Source of the DNA: CANDOC01 sp965261725
GTDB lineage: Bacteria; Pseudomonadota; Gammaproteobacteria; Pseudomonadales; Endozoicomonadaceae
Direction of reading: 5' to 3'
Assembly (NCBI GenBank): GCA_965261725.1
Contig: CBDHDU010000023.1
Span: 62,001-126,000 of the forward strand
DNA: 64,000 nt
Positions 1 through 8,298 of the stretch are shown here, piece after piece. The notes under the pieces are model-generated. The model was not told the DNA's origin. It saw nothing but the letters and a program-made list of their open reading frames with translations, and searched no databases. Positions within the stretch are counted from its first letter, which is position 1; every line of letters begins with the position of its first letter. Position numbers and translations under genes: made by a program.

Positions 1-295
1 TTTCCAGGGTACTGGCGCGAATTTGTTTTTCAGGAAGGTAGTTCTGCTTGAATGCGACGACCAGATCAGAAACCGTAAGAGGTATAATCCCTTCTATCCT
101 GTGGCTCAGCTCCTTTATGGTAAGCTCGCTTTCAAATCGAGCGTTCGCTATTTTAGCCGCTTCGATAGCTTGATAACGATCTGTTCCAAGCCCGATCCAT
201 TTTTTTGTAACGGGGTGCTTGTATTTGAAATATTTGCCGTGGCGAATCAGATTTTTTGGGAGGTCTCTGTTAACTGTTTTTCTTCTGCAACCCAT
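1..295 (-). CDS. int: Lambda-type tyrosine integrase, N-terminal part (cut by window edge)
   Basis: The minus strand is open from an ATG at 293-295 to the window edge, 98 codons without a stop. The N-terminus has a basic, Arg-rich start followed by RDLPKNLIRHGKYFKYKHP and a WIGLGTDR segment, which matches the layout of the arm-type DNA-binding domain of lambda Int (RRDLPPNLY, then FGLGRDR). A core-binding domain seems to begin near residue 80. The catalytic domain with its Arg-His-Arg-Tyr residues would lie outside the window. An excisionase-like gene sits 28 bp upstream in the same direction. The enzyme would integrate and excise the surrounding element. Confidence 0.82.
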   Translation of the reverse strand, partial: MGCRRKTVNRDLPKNLIRHGKYFKYKHPVTKKWIGLGTDRYQAIEAAKIANARFESELTIKELSHRIEGIIPLTVSDLVVAFKQNYLPEKQIRASTLE

Positions 296-323
296 GAGCT
301 ACCCTGCTGAGTGTTCTAAATAA

Positions 324-527
324 TCATAGACGATCGTTCAAAATTTTGTCAGCTAGCATACTGCCTGTACTGTCACTCAAAACACAAGCATTGATCAGCC
401 AGGTTCCGCCGATTTTTTTTGATGGAAGGAGCCCTTTCTCGCACCATTTTCGGATCGTGTTTTTCGAAGGCGGTTTTCCTAAAAAAAGATGTTTCTGGTA
501 CTCGTTGACCGTGATCCATTTATTCAT
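324..527 (-). CDS. Excisionase-like (Xis/AlpA type) DNA-binding protein
   Basis: A 67-residue basic protein with a MerR/Xis-like winged helix: WITVNEYQKH, then NTIRKWCEKGLLP and KIGGTWLI. Phage excisionases share the order of a helix, a TIRKWxxxGxLP turn and a short beta wing. It lies directly upstream of the integrase on the same strand, the usual int-xis arrangement. It probably bends DNA at the attachment site and biases the integrase toward excision. A small transcriptional regulator of the AlpA type is the alternative. The 440 bases to its right hold no gene; they contain the repeats listed at 910-949. Confidence 0.7.
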   Translation of the reverse strand: MNKWITVNEYQKHLFLGKPPSKNTIRKWCEKGLLPSKKIGGTWLINACVLSDSTGSMLADKILNDRL

Positions 528-909
528 TGCGGGTGTCCTTGTTCCCAGTCCAGTCGATTTCTAGCTAAACGAGCCAGTAAAGTAATAGCGTGGTTATGCC
601 GGCAGAGAGGTTACTTTTTGGCATTGTTGTTGGTCGCTACTCTGTTTTGTTCAGGTTAGAAAGTTTTTGCTTTTTTTAAGGGATACACATTAAAAAGTAG
701 TATGTCAATGTCGTGTAGTGTTTATTTTTATAATGGTGTTTATTCCTGAGGCGGCAAGGAAGAAGGCGCAGGAGCAGGGATTAAATACGGCAGTTGACGT
801 ATATAATTTTGGCTCTTAGGATAAATATTAAAGTAGCAAGCAGGTCATAGAAGATCTTCAGTATCGTTGATCTCTACGACAGGTAGTCTGATTGCTTGAA
901 CATCGTGTG

Positions 910-949
910 TGTAACGTACCGTACTGTAACGCGGGATTATTACGTTACA
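910..949. promoter_or_regulatory. Probable autoregulatory operator of the KfrA-like gene
   Basis: The heptamer TGTAACG occurs three times just upstream of the KfrA-like start: direct at 910-916 and 925-931, and inverted (CGTTACA) at 943-949. KfrA proteins are known to bind inverted repeats at their own promoters, so this is the likely operator. Binding by this particular protein is inferred. Confidence 0.55.
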
Positions 950-967
950 TTAAACATGGAGAACGTG

Positions 968-1597
968 ATGTCTCAACGCACAAAAATTACCCAGGAATTG
1001 GTGAGCGAGATAGCAGAGCGCCTGATGGATAGCGGGCAATGCCCTACCAATGACAGGATTATTGGGGAGATTGGCTATGGATCGAAAAGCACCGTACAGC
1101 CGATGCTCAAGAAGTGGAGGGATAGCTCACAGTCGAAACCTGCCAGAGAACCTATGTCAGATTTTATCCGGGATACCTTTGAATCTGTGATAACTCAAAT
1201 TGATGATTGCTTCAAGCGTCATTATAGAGAACAGATTTCTCAGTCAAAAGAAGCCATGGAGATGTATCAGCAGCAGGCACATGACAGGCTGGAGCAATAT
1301 ATTTTTGATAATGAGAGAATAAAGCAGGAATTAAACAAACAGAAAAATCTAGTCGAAGTTTGTGAGCAAGAAGCAGAAGAGTTAAAAGGCAAAATCCAAA
1401 AAATTACTGTTGATAAAATGCTTGCGGAAAAAATGCTTGATGAGGTCAGGGAAAAAGTGAATGAAGTTACTCGTGAGAATAAGATGCTGCATCAGCATAT
1501 CGGGACTCTAAAAGTTTCTAAAGGGCATCAGAAGGTTGAATCTGATACTCCGGCTATTAATCATGAGTCTTCAGGAGAAGGTGGTGGTAAGCTGTAG
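968..1597 (+). CDS. KfrA-like DNA-binding protein with long coiled coil
   Basis: The start at 968 is chosen because TGGAG lies seven bases upstream; longer starts at 896 and 956 lack a good ribosome-binding site. The first 60 or so residues form the plasmid replication-region DNA-binding N-terminal domain (KfrA type), with the typical RLMDSGQCPTNDRI and GSKSTVQPMLKKW helices. Residues 75-190 are heptad-rich Glu/Lys/Gln sequence, a long alpha-helical coiled coil. KfrA of IncP plasmids is an autorepressor with a structural role in plasmid stability. Here it sits close to int and xis, so it probably serves an integrative element. The C-terminal tail is low complexity. Confidence 0.75.
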   Translation: MSQRTKITQELVSEIAERLMDSGQCPTNDRIIGEIGYGSKSTVQPMLKKWRDSSQSKPAREPMSDFIRDTFESVITQIDDCFKRHYREQISQSKEAMEMYQQQAHDRLEQYIFDNERIKQELNKQKNLVEVCEQEAEELKGKIQKITVDKMLAEKMLDEVREKVNEVTRENKMLHQHIGTLKVSKGHQKVESDTPAINHESSGEGGGKL

Positions 1598-1677
1598 AAG
1601 TTTCAACCTGATCTGGCAGATCACCTTCTTGAAAATCGGTAACTATCAGGTCAGGTCGGAGCTTTTACATATGAGGC

Positions 1678-1702
1678 GAGCTGGAGAGAGGCCAGCTCTT
1701 TC
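1678..1702 (+). terminator. Probable terminator after the KfrA-like gene
   Basis: A hairpin with a seven-base-pair stem (GAGCTGG at 1678-1684 and CCAGCTC at 1692-1698) is followed by a short T-rich stretch. It lies about 80 bases downstream of the KfrA-like stop codon and just before the end of a convergent gene. The T-tract is short and interrupted, so efficiency is uncertain. Confidence 0.45.
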
Positions 1703-1715
1703 CCTATTTAGGCGA

Positions 1716-2255
1716 TTACTTGACTTGCTTAATACTTAGAAGATGAAATTTTTCATTGTTGCGCTCGAGCTTACACATGAACTGGGCTTTAACCATTGCA
1801 TTGAACTTATTTTTTGCGCTTAAATTGAGTTGCACCATCCATTTTCCTGGATTCTCTTCTATTACAATCCTATCAAGAAGTTCCCTGCCATATTCCACGC
1901 TTGCAGGATCATTAAGGCTTTTTTCTATATAGTACTGGCATGTATGTCGAGCACTATCTTCCAAAGCCTTACGATCAACCTTTGCTTGATCTTCTGGAGA
2001 TAAAGGAGCACTACATTTCGCAACACCAAGGATAATTAATAATCCAAAGAATGCGAATGAAATCTTTTCCTTTTTCCCAAGTTTCAGTTTTCCACCTGCC
2101 TTTTGGAATGCCTTTCTTTCTTTAATACTCATTCCTTTAGAATCTTCTGGTGAAAGTGTTTGCCCATCAAAAGGTTTCTTGTCACCACAGTTTGGGCATG
2201 ACACCGCTGTTATCGAAATTTCATTACCACATTCTTTGCATTTCAAAAGAGGCAT
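1716..2255 (-). CDS. Zinc-ribbon membrane protein of unknown function
   Basis: The start at 2255 (MPLLKCKECG) is preferred because the two-Cys-pair zinc ribbon begins there; 35 extra residues upstream look non-coding. The ribbon is CKECG followed by CPNCG. A basic stretch precedes one hydrophobic segment (ISFAFFGLLIILGVAKC, about residues 65-81). The roughly 100-residue C-terminal domain contains Cys residues and a LNDPASVEYG motif seen in small secreted or periplasmic domains. The topology suggests a cytoplasmic ribbon and an outside domain. It lies in the accessory region and no function can be assigned. Confidence 0.6.
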   Translation of the reverse strand: MPLLKCKECGNEISITAVSCPNCGDKKPFDGQTLSPEDSKGMSIKERKAFQKAGGKLKLGKKEKISFAFFGLLIILGVAKCSAPLSPEDQAKVDRKALEDSARHTCQYYIEKSLNDPASVEYGRELLDRIVIEENPGKWMVQLNLSAKNKFNAMVKAQFMCKLERNNEKFHLLSIKQVK

Positions 2256-2339
2256 TCTACTACATATATCATTGATGAATTGGGAATTATATTTTAACAA
2301 AATGCATAAAAGTTGAGTATTAGTACTTTCGCAAGTGAT

Positions 2340-2417
2340 GTGTACGTGGGCTGATGCCAAGTTCAGTACAGTTTTATTTCCGCGATCAAAAGCTGCAAAG
2401 TGTACGTGGGCTGATGC
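2340..2417. repeat. Direct repeat pair, 60-bp spacing
   Basis: GTGTACGTGGGCTGATGC occurs at 2340-2357 and again at 2400-2417, identical over 18 bases and exactly 60 bases apart. The pair lies upstream of the zinc-ribbon gene, in its promoter side. It could be a paired regulator site or the trace of a small duplication. Nothing else is recognised in 2256-2506. Confidence 0.6.
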
Positions 2418-2506
2418 GAATTATCAATATGTGCGTGTAGGGTATATAATTCCTGATCCAGAAGCGCCACCGTAGGCGACCTCTTCTGGAACTATTGGTT
2501 AAATTT

Positions 2507-2825
2507 TCATAGTGGATGGTAATTAAAATATTCTAGCAGTGTATCACTAACTTCAACTTCATCAATTACAAGCATTATGTAGCCTCCGGCTATATTACAT
2601 ATGATTTTTTTCTCTATTAACAACGCAAGCATTCTCTGGCAAAGATAATGAATGTTTTCATCTAAAATATCGAAGATGTTTTTCTTCTTGATTGGCTTTC
2701 CGAACTCAAATAAGTTTATTACTTCTTTACCAATGTATTTCAAGAAATCATTGCTTTCTGTCTCTGGATACAAATCTTCACTCCAGATCCCTTTCTCTTG
2801 TTTTCTCCAAAAATCTTTTTGATAC
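2507..2825 (-). pseudogene. 3' part of an HNH endonuclease-type gene split by an ISKra4 element
   Basis: The minus-strand frame is open from the IS border at 2825 through to a stop at 2507 and reads YQKDFWRKQEKGIWSEDLYP at its start. It continues exactly in frame with the piece that ends at 4234 on the other side of the IS once one copy of the eight-base target duplication is removed. The restored protein is about 279 residues. This C-terminal part has no recognised domain; it is helical, with an IFDILDENIHYLCQRMLALLIEKK segment-like region that may form a small winged-helix fold. A TTG at 2773 could start an isolated fragment, but there is no reason to think it is expressed. Confidence 0.75.
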
Positions 2826-4233
2826 GGGTGTTCAGCCTAAATAATGTGGCATATTTTCATGGATGGCAGCTATCCTGTTGTCATCCTGAATAATGTCCCT
2901 GTTCTTCGCTGCCATGTCCACAAAAATCCTCTCCTCGCAAGGTTCGGAAACCCAGATTCTGGTGACGGTTCAGCATGGTAAATCAATGCTGGAATTTGAA
3001 GATCATCTTCAGGATCAGCTCAACACTGCTGGTCGTCTGGCGTCTGCAAAACAACTGGAACACCTTGATGCAGATGGTTCACCTATAAAGCTGGGCTCGA
3101 TCAAATTGACCAGCAAGAAAAAGAAAGAACTTAAAGTCTATGAATCCTCATGGGGGCCGCTTCCAGTGGAGCGTTACGTTTATCAAAGCAGTAAAGGCGG
3201 CAAGACGTTCTGCCCCCTGGATCAGAATGCCCGGATTGTAGTGAATTCAACACCAGCCTTTGCCCGTATGGTCAGTTGGAAGTATGCCAACATGGCAGCC
3301 CCTCAGGTTGAAGAGGATTTACTTCAGAATCACAGGCGCACCAGTAGTCGTGCAACACTCAAGGATGTATCCGATGTGGTTGCCAGCATTGCTCAAGCGA
3401 AAGAAGAGAACTGGACATACGACATTCCTGAACTCCCCGAGGCCGTGGCCGCCGTATCTTTGGGGCTGGATGGAACAACTATCCTCTATCGTGATGGTAA
3501 TTACCGGATAGCCATGTGCGGAACCATTGCATTATTGAACGACAGCGGTGACCGATTACACACGATTTACTGCGCTGCTGCACCAGAATACGGCAAACAA
3601 ACCTTTATGAGTCGATTTTCGGGTGAAATTGGGAAAATAAAACGACAGTTTCCAGATGCGGTTTATGTTGGTGTCGCCGATGGAGCCCCTGATAATTGGA
3701 CATTCCTTGAGCCTTTTGTTTCTCTGGAAGTGTTGGACTTTTATCATGTATCCGAGTATGTCGCGGATGCAGCAGAGGCCATTTACCCGGGGACAAAAAA
3801 CAAAGAAAAACGACACGCTTGGTTGAAAGACAAACTACACGCACTCAAACATGAAGAAGGGGCGGCGAACCGTTTGCATAAAGAGTTGCAAAAGGCCTCG
3901 GCGGGCAACAACCGTTTGGCCTCAATGGAAAAGCTGTACAAGGCGAGAACCTATTTCAAGAATAACTGGAAAAAGATGGTTTACCCTGAAGCCCTGAGTC
4001 GTCATTTACCCATTGGTTCGGGAGTGACTGAAGCGGCTTGTAAGACCTTGGTGAAGCAAAGAATGTGTCGATCCGGTATGCGCTGGAAAGAGGAAGGCGC
4101 ATCCATGCTATTAACGCTCAGATCACTCGTCTGCTCAACAGGACACTGGAGATCTTTTTGGGAAAAGATGGATCGGTATGGCTTTCCGGTAGCCCACAAC
4201 CTTCAGCCAGCACATTAATCAGGCTGAACACCC
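2826..4233 (+). mobile_element. Complete ISKra4-family insertion sequence
   Basis: The element is bounded by inverted repeats starting GGGTGTTCAGCCT at 2826 and ending with the complement at 4233; the two ends agree over nearly all of the first 23 bases. It is flanked by a perfect eight-base target duplication, TTTGATAC, at 2818-2825 and 4234-4241. A GGG-starting terminal repeat with 8-9 bp duplications is typical of the ISKra4 family. The single transposase gene fills the element. The intact ends and duplication suggest a recent insertion. Confidence 0.9.
2893..4218 (+). CDS. ISKra4-family transposase
   Basis: This 441-residue protein has the features of ISKra4 transposases: VSLGLDGTTI with the first catalytic Asp, YVGVADGAPDNW with the second, and a C-terminal LPIGSGVTEAACKTLVKQRM block that carries the catalytic Glu and is the most conserved family signature. 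Length fits an intact family member, and no stop or frameshift is seen. A start at 2914 (MSTKIL) is an alternative. It catalyses cut-and-paste movement of the element bounded at 2826 and 4233. Confidence 0.9.
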   Translation: MSLFFAAMSTKILSSQGSETQILVTVQHGKSMLEFEDHLQDQLNTAGRLASAKQLEHLDADGSPIKLGSIKLTSKKKKELKVYESSWGPLPVERYVYQSSKGGKTFCPLDQNARIVVNSTPAFARMVSWKYANMAAPQVEEDLLQNHRRTSSRATLKDVSDVVASIAQAKEENWTYDIPELPEAVAAVSLGLDGTTILYRDGNYRIAMCGTIALLNDSGDRLHTIYCAAAPEYGKQTFMSRFSGEIGKIKRQFPDAVYVGVADGAPDNWTFLEPFVSLEVLDFYHVSEYVADAAEAIYPGTKNKEKRHAWLKDKLHALKHEEGAANRLHKELQKASAGNNRLASMEKLYKARTYFKNNWKKMVYPEALSRHLPIGSGVTEAACKTLVKQRMCRSGMRWKEEGASMLLTLRSLVCSTGHWRSFWEKMDRYGFPVAHNLQPAH

Positions 4234-4762
4234 TTTGATACTGTAGTGTATCTGTCAAAGCATATTGCTTTGAAGCCTCAGATTTCTTATCCCAGTCGAT
4301 TTGAGCCCATTCGCTTTTAGAAAGTTTGAATCTATCAAATAATCTATGATGCGTAGGACAAAGATAAACTAAATTTGGATGGTTTTTAGTCCCACCAATT
4401 CTCGCAGGAATTATATGGCATTTATCAATAGTTCTATTCTCAGAGCAAATTTCACATGAAATGTTTCTATTTTTTATTCTTCCATAATGATGATTTTCTG
4501 CATTAATGGAAAATACTATGCGAGCATCATTTGTATTATAGGATCTGTTTTCTAAATCTATGAAGAAAGATTTGTAAATTAAGTAATCCAGCTCTTGCCA
4601 GTTTAGCCTCGAACCTGCTTTTACAGCAGTTTTAGATAAATCAGTTATTTCTTGATATAGAACACTTACCTTTTTACGATATTCAGGTATTTTTTTTATA
4701 AGTTTATCTATGTGCTTTAATTCCTCAAAATCATGAGGATATTCAGGTAAATCGTAATCCAT
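4234..4762 (-). pseudogene. 5' part of an HNH endonuclease-type gene split by an ISKra4 element
   Basis: This reads from ATG at 4762 to the IS border. Residues 100-150 form an HNH/zinc-finger nuclease module: CEICSENRTIDKCHIIP, then NLVYLCPTHHRLFDRF, with two CxxC-like pairs and the central His residues. About 100 helical residues precede it. The present frame runs on into the IS and stops at 4118, adding IS-encoded residues after LQYQ. Joined to 2507-2825 it restores one frame of about 279 residues. HNH proteins of this type cut DNA in mobile elements and phage-defence loci; the role here is unknown. Confidence 0.8.
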
Positions 4763-4912
4763 ATTTAAAATTTAATACTCAAAACATCAAAGTTAACAAA
4801 TTAAAATTGACTGATATATAAGTACAAAGCTCAGTTGAAAAATTTAACGCTTGGGGGAGGTTCAAACACGTCGAGTGAAGGGGGCGACGCTCTGGAACGA
4901 ACTGGGCTTTTG

Positions 4913-5563
4913 TTAAGTTTCGTTGGTAAGTAGTGTAGCTTTTCGAATCAGGGAAGCTATTTTAAGTGTTGTATTACTTACTCCAAAAGTAATATACCAC
5001 TCTTTTATCTGACCAAAAGAAGGTGAATTTTTTGGACGAGGATCAGGTAATAAGAGTTTACGCCTGTTAAGCTCTTCAGCCATTACAAAAATCTGTTCAG
5101 GAAGTATCTCTGTGCCAAAGTATAATTGATAGTTGTTTTCAGTTATGACGCATACTGGATAGACCCAATCAAAGGTTAAAGGTTTTATTGATGATGCAGT
5201 TAAAAAGAAATCAAGAGTCTGATCACTTACACCAAGTAAACTATCTACGATGACTATTTCTTCACCTGCTGTGAAAGAATAATCTTTGTCTCTACAAAAT
5301 AACAAAGCAAGCGCCATGCGTACTATATTTGATCTAGTCTTTGTGATCGTATCAACATAATTTTGTAATATTTCTTGCCCTTCTTTAGAATTGAATAAAT
5401 TCTCAAACATTACTTTTTCTTCGAGAGACATAAGTTCATAACGTGTTTCTACGCATTGTAAAAAATGAGTTGCTCTGGCCTTATTGTTTTCTTGATAAGC
5501 TTTTTTAAGTACGAAGAAGCCTACTTTAGTTATTTTTAGAGCAGCTTTAATAGATAGATTCAT
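4913..5563 (-). CDS. Hypothetical protein
   Basis: A 216-residue protein with an ATG start at 5563. The first half is mainly helical and acidic (SLEEKVMFENLF, then EGQEILQNYVDTITKTRSNIVRMALALLF-like helix). The second half has mixed beta content with FDWVYPVCVITENNYQLYF and ends in a basic helix. No catalytic motif, membrane segment or signal peptide is seen. Base composition is AT-rich like the neighbouring accessory genes. I do not recognise the family. It stands alone between a split HNH gene and a split possible nuclease gene. Confidence 0.55.
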   Translation of the reverse strand: MNLSIKAALKITKVGFFVLKKAYQENNKARATHFLQCVETRYELMSLEEKVMFENLFNSKEGQEILQNYVDTITKTRSNIVRMALALLFCRDKDYSFTAGEEIVIVDSLLGVSDQTLDFFLTASSIKPLTFDWVYPVCVITENNYQLYFGTEILPEQIFVMAEELNRRKLLLPDPRPKNSPSFGQIKEWYITFGVSNTTLKIASLIRKATLLTNET

Positions 5564-5820
5564 TTTATAACCTTTACTGTCAAGAAATTAAACTTAGATA
5601 GAAAGGTCAAAAAAGTCCAGCTGATTTATTGGATCAGGATGAAGGTTGAAATTAATAAAATAACCAAGCCTAAAAGTACAAACGCAACACCTGTTTTTTA
5701 TTATTTCAGATAAAATCTCTTGTTCTATATTCAGTATTGTAAGAGGTTTGGATTTTAATTGGCTCAAAACGATGATTTGTTTTTTTACCTATATCAAACA
5801 GTACAGGGTCAGACAGTACA

Positions 5821-5875
5821 GGGTCAGGTCTTGAACTTTGCACGAGTCTCTGCTGCAAATTTCAAGACCTGACCC
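5821..5875. repeat. REP-like palindromic hairpin
   Basis: A 15-base perfect stem (GGGTCAGGTCTTGAA at 5821-5835, complement at 5861-5875) is extended by six more pairs after one mismatch, around a short loop. The block AGTACAGGGTCAG also occurs twice just upstream, near 5800-5830. GGGTCAGGTCTTG-type stems resemble REP elements mobilised by RAYT (TnpA-REP) transposases in gammaproteobacteria. No such transposase is in the window. The rest of the 366-base gap 5564-5929 is AT-rich with nothing recognised. Confidence 0.65.
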
Positions 5876-5929
5876 CGAAGCTTGTGGAAGCTTGTGTACT
5901 GCTGGCTGTGCTTGTTACGCTTGCTTGTG

Positions 5930-6577
5930 TTAAAAGATGCCAAAAAGCAACCCCGTAACTATACTAATAGGGTCTAGACCAATACTCTCGTCTGCGACTG
6001 CGGATGAAATGGTTTCTGTTGCAGCATCAGAAGGATCGGCATTAGATATTAACTGCTCAAAGCCAGTAGAAACATCTTGCTCAAGGGCTGAATTAGAGAA
6101 ACCTGTGCTTTCGACGCCATCAATTTTTGATGCAACTTCCTCTGTGGCCATCACTTCTGTATTGGGATATTTTTCGAAGTGTTCGTTTACATAACTCATA
6201 CTATCTGTAGCTTTTAGTTGAACTTCATTGTAAATCTCGCCATTACTGCTAAAAACTACATCTGATCCAGAAGTATTTATATCCGAATGAAGAGATGCTT
6301 CAGCTTCCAGTCCATCACCATTTACAGAATCAACATATAACATTTCGTGGTATACGCCTTTCGTATTGCTTACCACTCCTTGTAATTGTTCTGGCGTTAA
6401 ATTTGATAGATATTCGCCAATTTGACCTGGCGTCATGCTTGCCAACTCCGGATTGGCACGTTGTATAGCCTCAACAACCATACCAAACCTCGCTTGATCT
6501 AGGTAATGCTGTCCACTAATTAAGCCGGCGGTAACAATTGATACTGCTAGCGCCGTCGCGGTAACACCATTTAGATT
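5930..6577 (-). pseudogene. 3' part of a possible nuclease gene split by an IS1595 element
   Basis: The frame runs from the IS border at 6577 to a stop at 5930. It starts with a hydrophobic segment (ATALAVSIVTAGLISG). A domain follows containing SDVVFSSNGEIYNEVQLK, whose Asp plus Glu-x-Gln-x-Lys spacing looks like a PD-(D/E)XK-type nuclease core, then AT-rich helices and an acidic tail ending in a second hydrophobic stretch. Together with the part at 7689-7829 the gene would encode about 259 residues. The nuclease idea is pattern-based only. Starts inside the IS (for example at 6610) are artefacts of the insertion. Confidence 0.65.
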
Positions 6578-7688
6578 GGCTAAGTTCCCGGAGATAGTTG
6601 AAAGCACCAATGTTCCATGATTTTTCTGACGAATCGGTCAGTGCTTAGCTGAACGGCTTCTGACAGATCTCGCTTCCAAGCCAGGTAATGCGGGAGATAG
6701 CGGGTAGCCACTCCCCGAAACACACCACCAATCCAGCGCTTTAAATGGCTATGGTAAGCATTAACGTGTTGAATATGATAGACACCTTCCAGAACATGCT
6801 GGCCTGCCGAGGTAACCAGTTCCTTAAACTCAAATCCAAGCTTCTCTGCAAGCTTTTCATGTGCAAGGTGTGCATCCGCACAGACCGTTGCTTCAATCGA
6901 TATACGACCGTTTAAATGGCGGCACAACTCATTAGCACTTTCGTTTTCCAAAATACCATCAACAGTGTGCCGTTCACGGTCTCTGGCTACCATTACCGGG
7001 ACTTTCCGAGCTTTGTTCGGATCATCTCCGCGTTTTCGAGAAGGCCTTGGCAGGTCTTTCCTCTGCCCTTTAAATGATTCACGAAAAAAAAGTTTCATCA
7101 AGCTCTGTGATGCCACAAAGCTCTTCTGCCTGATCATTATTTATGACCTCAAGAAAGCAGTGGCGCCATCGGAAGGCCGTTTTCAGGTTAATATCATACT
7201 CACTGGCTGCCGAGCGCAGTGTCATGGAGTAAGTCATACCCGTGAGGTAGTTATTCCATTTTTCCGGATATCTAAGCCTTGCCAAAGGGGTCTTGCTGAA
7301 TGCATTGAAAGTCACTTTGCATGACTTGCAGCGGTAGCGCTGCCGCCCGCTTTGAAAGCCCCAGCGATGAATATTATGGTCTTTACACACGGGACATTCC
7401 GGATGTTCAGCAAAGCGAGATAATATGCTTGCTTCAAGATCAGGTGTGGCAGGTGGATTATTTACAGATGATTCTCTTTCTATAACATCAGATTCAGGTT
7501 TTTCTACTATATCCTCATCCGGTATTCGGGCATTGAGCAGTGTCCTGTCAAGAATTTTCCACTGCTCATCGCTTAATGACGGTATGGAATTAATAAAGTC
7601 CCGAAAGAGTTCTGATTGCATAAAGAACCCCTAAAAGGTAGAAGGCATGGGAAGTGTAGTTCATTCAACTACTTCAGGGAACTCAGCC
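6578..7688 (-). mobile_element. IS1595-family insertion sequence (ISXO2-like)
   Basis: The ends are imperfect inverted repeats beginning GGCTRAGTTCCC at 6578 and at 7688 (reverse), similar over about 40 bases. A perfect nine-base direct repeat, ATTTAGATT, flanks the element at 6569-6577 and 7689-7697; eight bases is usual for the family, so one base may match by chance. It carries one transposase gene on the minus strand, which is frameshifted. The insertion splits a minus-strand host gene. Confidence 0.85.
6580..7621 (-). pseudogene. IS1595-family transposase, frameshifted at a T8 run
   Basis: The first part (7621 to 7079) has the ISXO2-type zinc ribbon (CPVCKDHNIHRWGFQSGRQR, then YRCKSC) and ends at ITELDETFFS followed by a stop. 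The second part continues as RESFKGQRKDLPRPSRKRG and carries the rest of the DDE-type domain (VCADAHLAHEKLA, HVNAYHSHLKRWI). The normal junction would be DETFFRESFKG. The break falls in a run of eight T (minus strand, 7084-7091); seven T would restore the frame. It is either inactivated or rescued by slippage on the homopolymer. Confidence 0.85.
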
Positions 7689-7829
7689 ATTTAGATTTTT
7701 TTCTGGCACAACAATAACGTGCTTACCTTCATCACGCTCAAAACGAGAACTTGCGCGTAAATTTCGAGACAGGTTTTTTCCAAAGTCACATGCATCTTTA
7801 AAATTGTTAAACTCAAACTTTAAGCTCAT
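7689..7829 (-). pseudogene. 5' part of the possible nuclease gene split by IS1595
   Basis: An ATG at 7827-7829 opens a 47-codon frame, starting MSLKFEFNNFKDACDFGKNL, that runs without a stop to the IS border and reads VVPEKNLN at the junction. With one copy of the nine-base duplication removed it continues in frame as GVTATALAV in the piece ending at 6568. This confirms that the two parts were one gene. No domain is recognised in this short N-terminal part, which precedes the membrane-like segment. Confidence 0.7.
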
Positions 7830-7872
7830 GTCTCAGTTCTCATGATTTAATTGTCCTGCTGGTACAAGTAGC

Positions 7873-8070
7873 CTAACGAATCTCTAGAAAAACCCATTTC
7901 CAAAACAGCTTTTTTCCAGCCTCATTTTCTTTCATGATCTTTCCCTGTGCACGAGCTGCTTGCAGGGCGTTGTCAGGGGTATAAAAAGGCATGCTACCGC
8001 CCTCCCACCATTTTTCAGGAAAATTCAGGTCTCTATATGTGGGGTATGGCGTTCGAGCCTGGTTAATCAT
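7873..8070 (-). CDS. Small hypothetical protein
   Basis: A 65-residue aromatic-rich protein, with YRDLNFPEKWWEGGS in the middle and a Lys-rich helix near the end. No family is recognised. Its first part lies in the repeat also found at 14132-14423; there the same frame is broken by stops, so this copy may be the functional one or a surviving relic. The short length and repeat context make coding status uncertain. Confidence 0.35.
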   Translation of the reverse strand: MINQARTPYPTYRDLNFPEKWWEGGSMPFYTPDNALQAARAQGKIMKENEAGKKLFWKWVFLEIR

Positions 8071-8262
8071 CGGTGCATACTAACATGGACGGTCGTCTAT
8101 TACCCTTGAGCTGGGTTGTCGCTAGCGTGATTTTTCATTATTGGAGAAAAAGCCTTGCGTGACAGGGGAGGGCAGTAATAATGATAAGGTTCATGTGGGG
8201 GTATTTGTCGTGTACTGAGAACCCTATGATCAATTGCTGACTGACAGGGGGCGGGAAATGCT
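7991..8262. repeat. Copy 1 of a diverged direct repeat (partner at 14132)
   Basis: About 270 bases from GCTACCGCCC through a conserved block around 8172-8250 (including GGAGGGCAGTAATAATGATA) are repeated at 14132-14396 at roughly 85% identity by eye. After this point copy 2 jumps to sequence matching 9066-9092. Copy 1 therefore has about 800 extra bases holding the XRE and HTH genes. Confidence 0.75.
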
Positions 8263-8298
8263 TCTGTCAGTCCAGATTTTGAATCTTTAAATGAGCTA

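Noticed and set aside
1536..1739. Short plus-strand frame overlapping the KfrA-like gene end
   Set aside because: It overlaps the coiled-coil gene in another frame and contains the terminator hairpin; composition is not protein-like.
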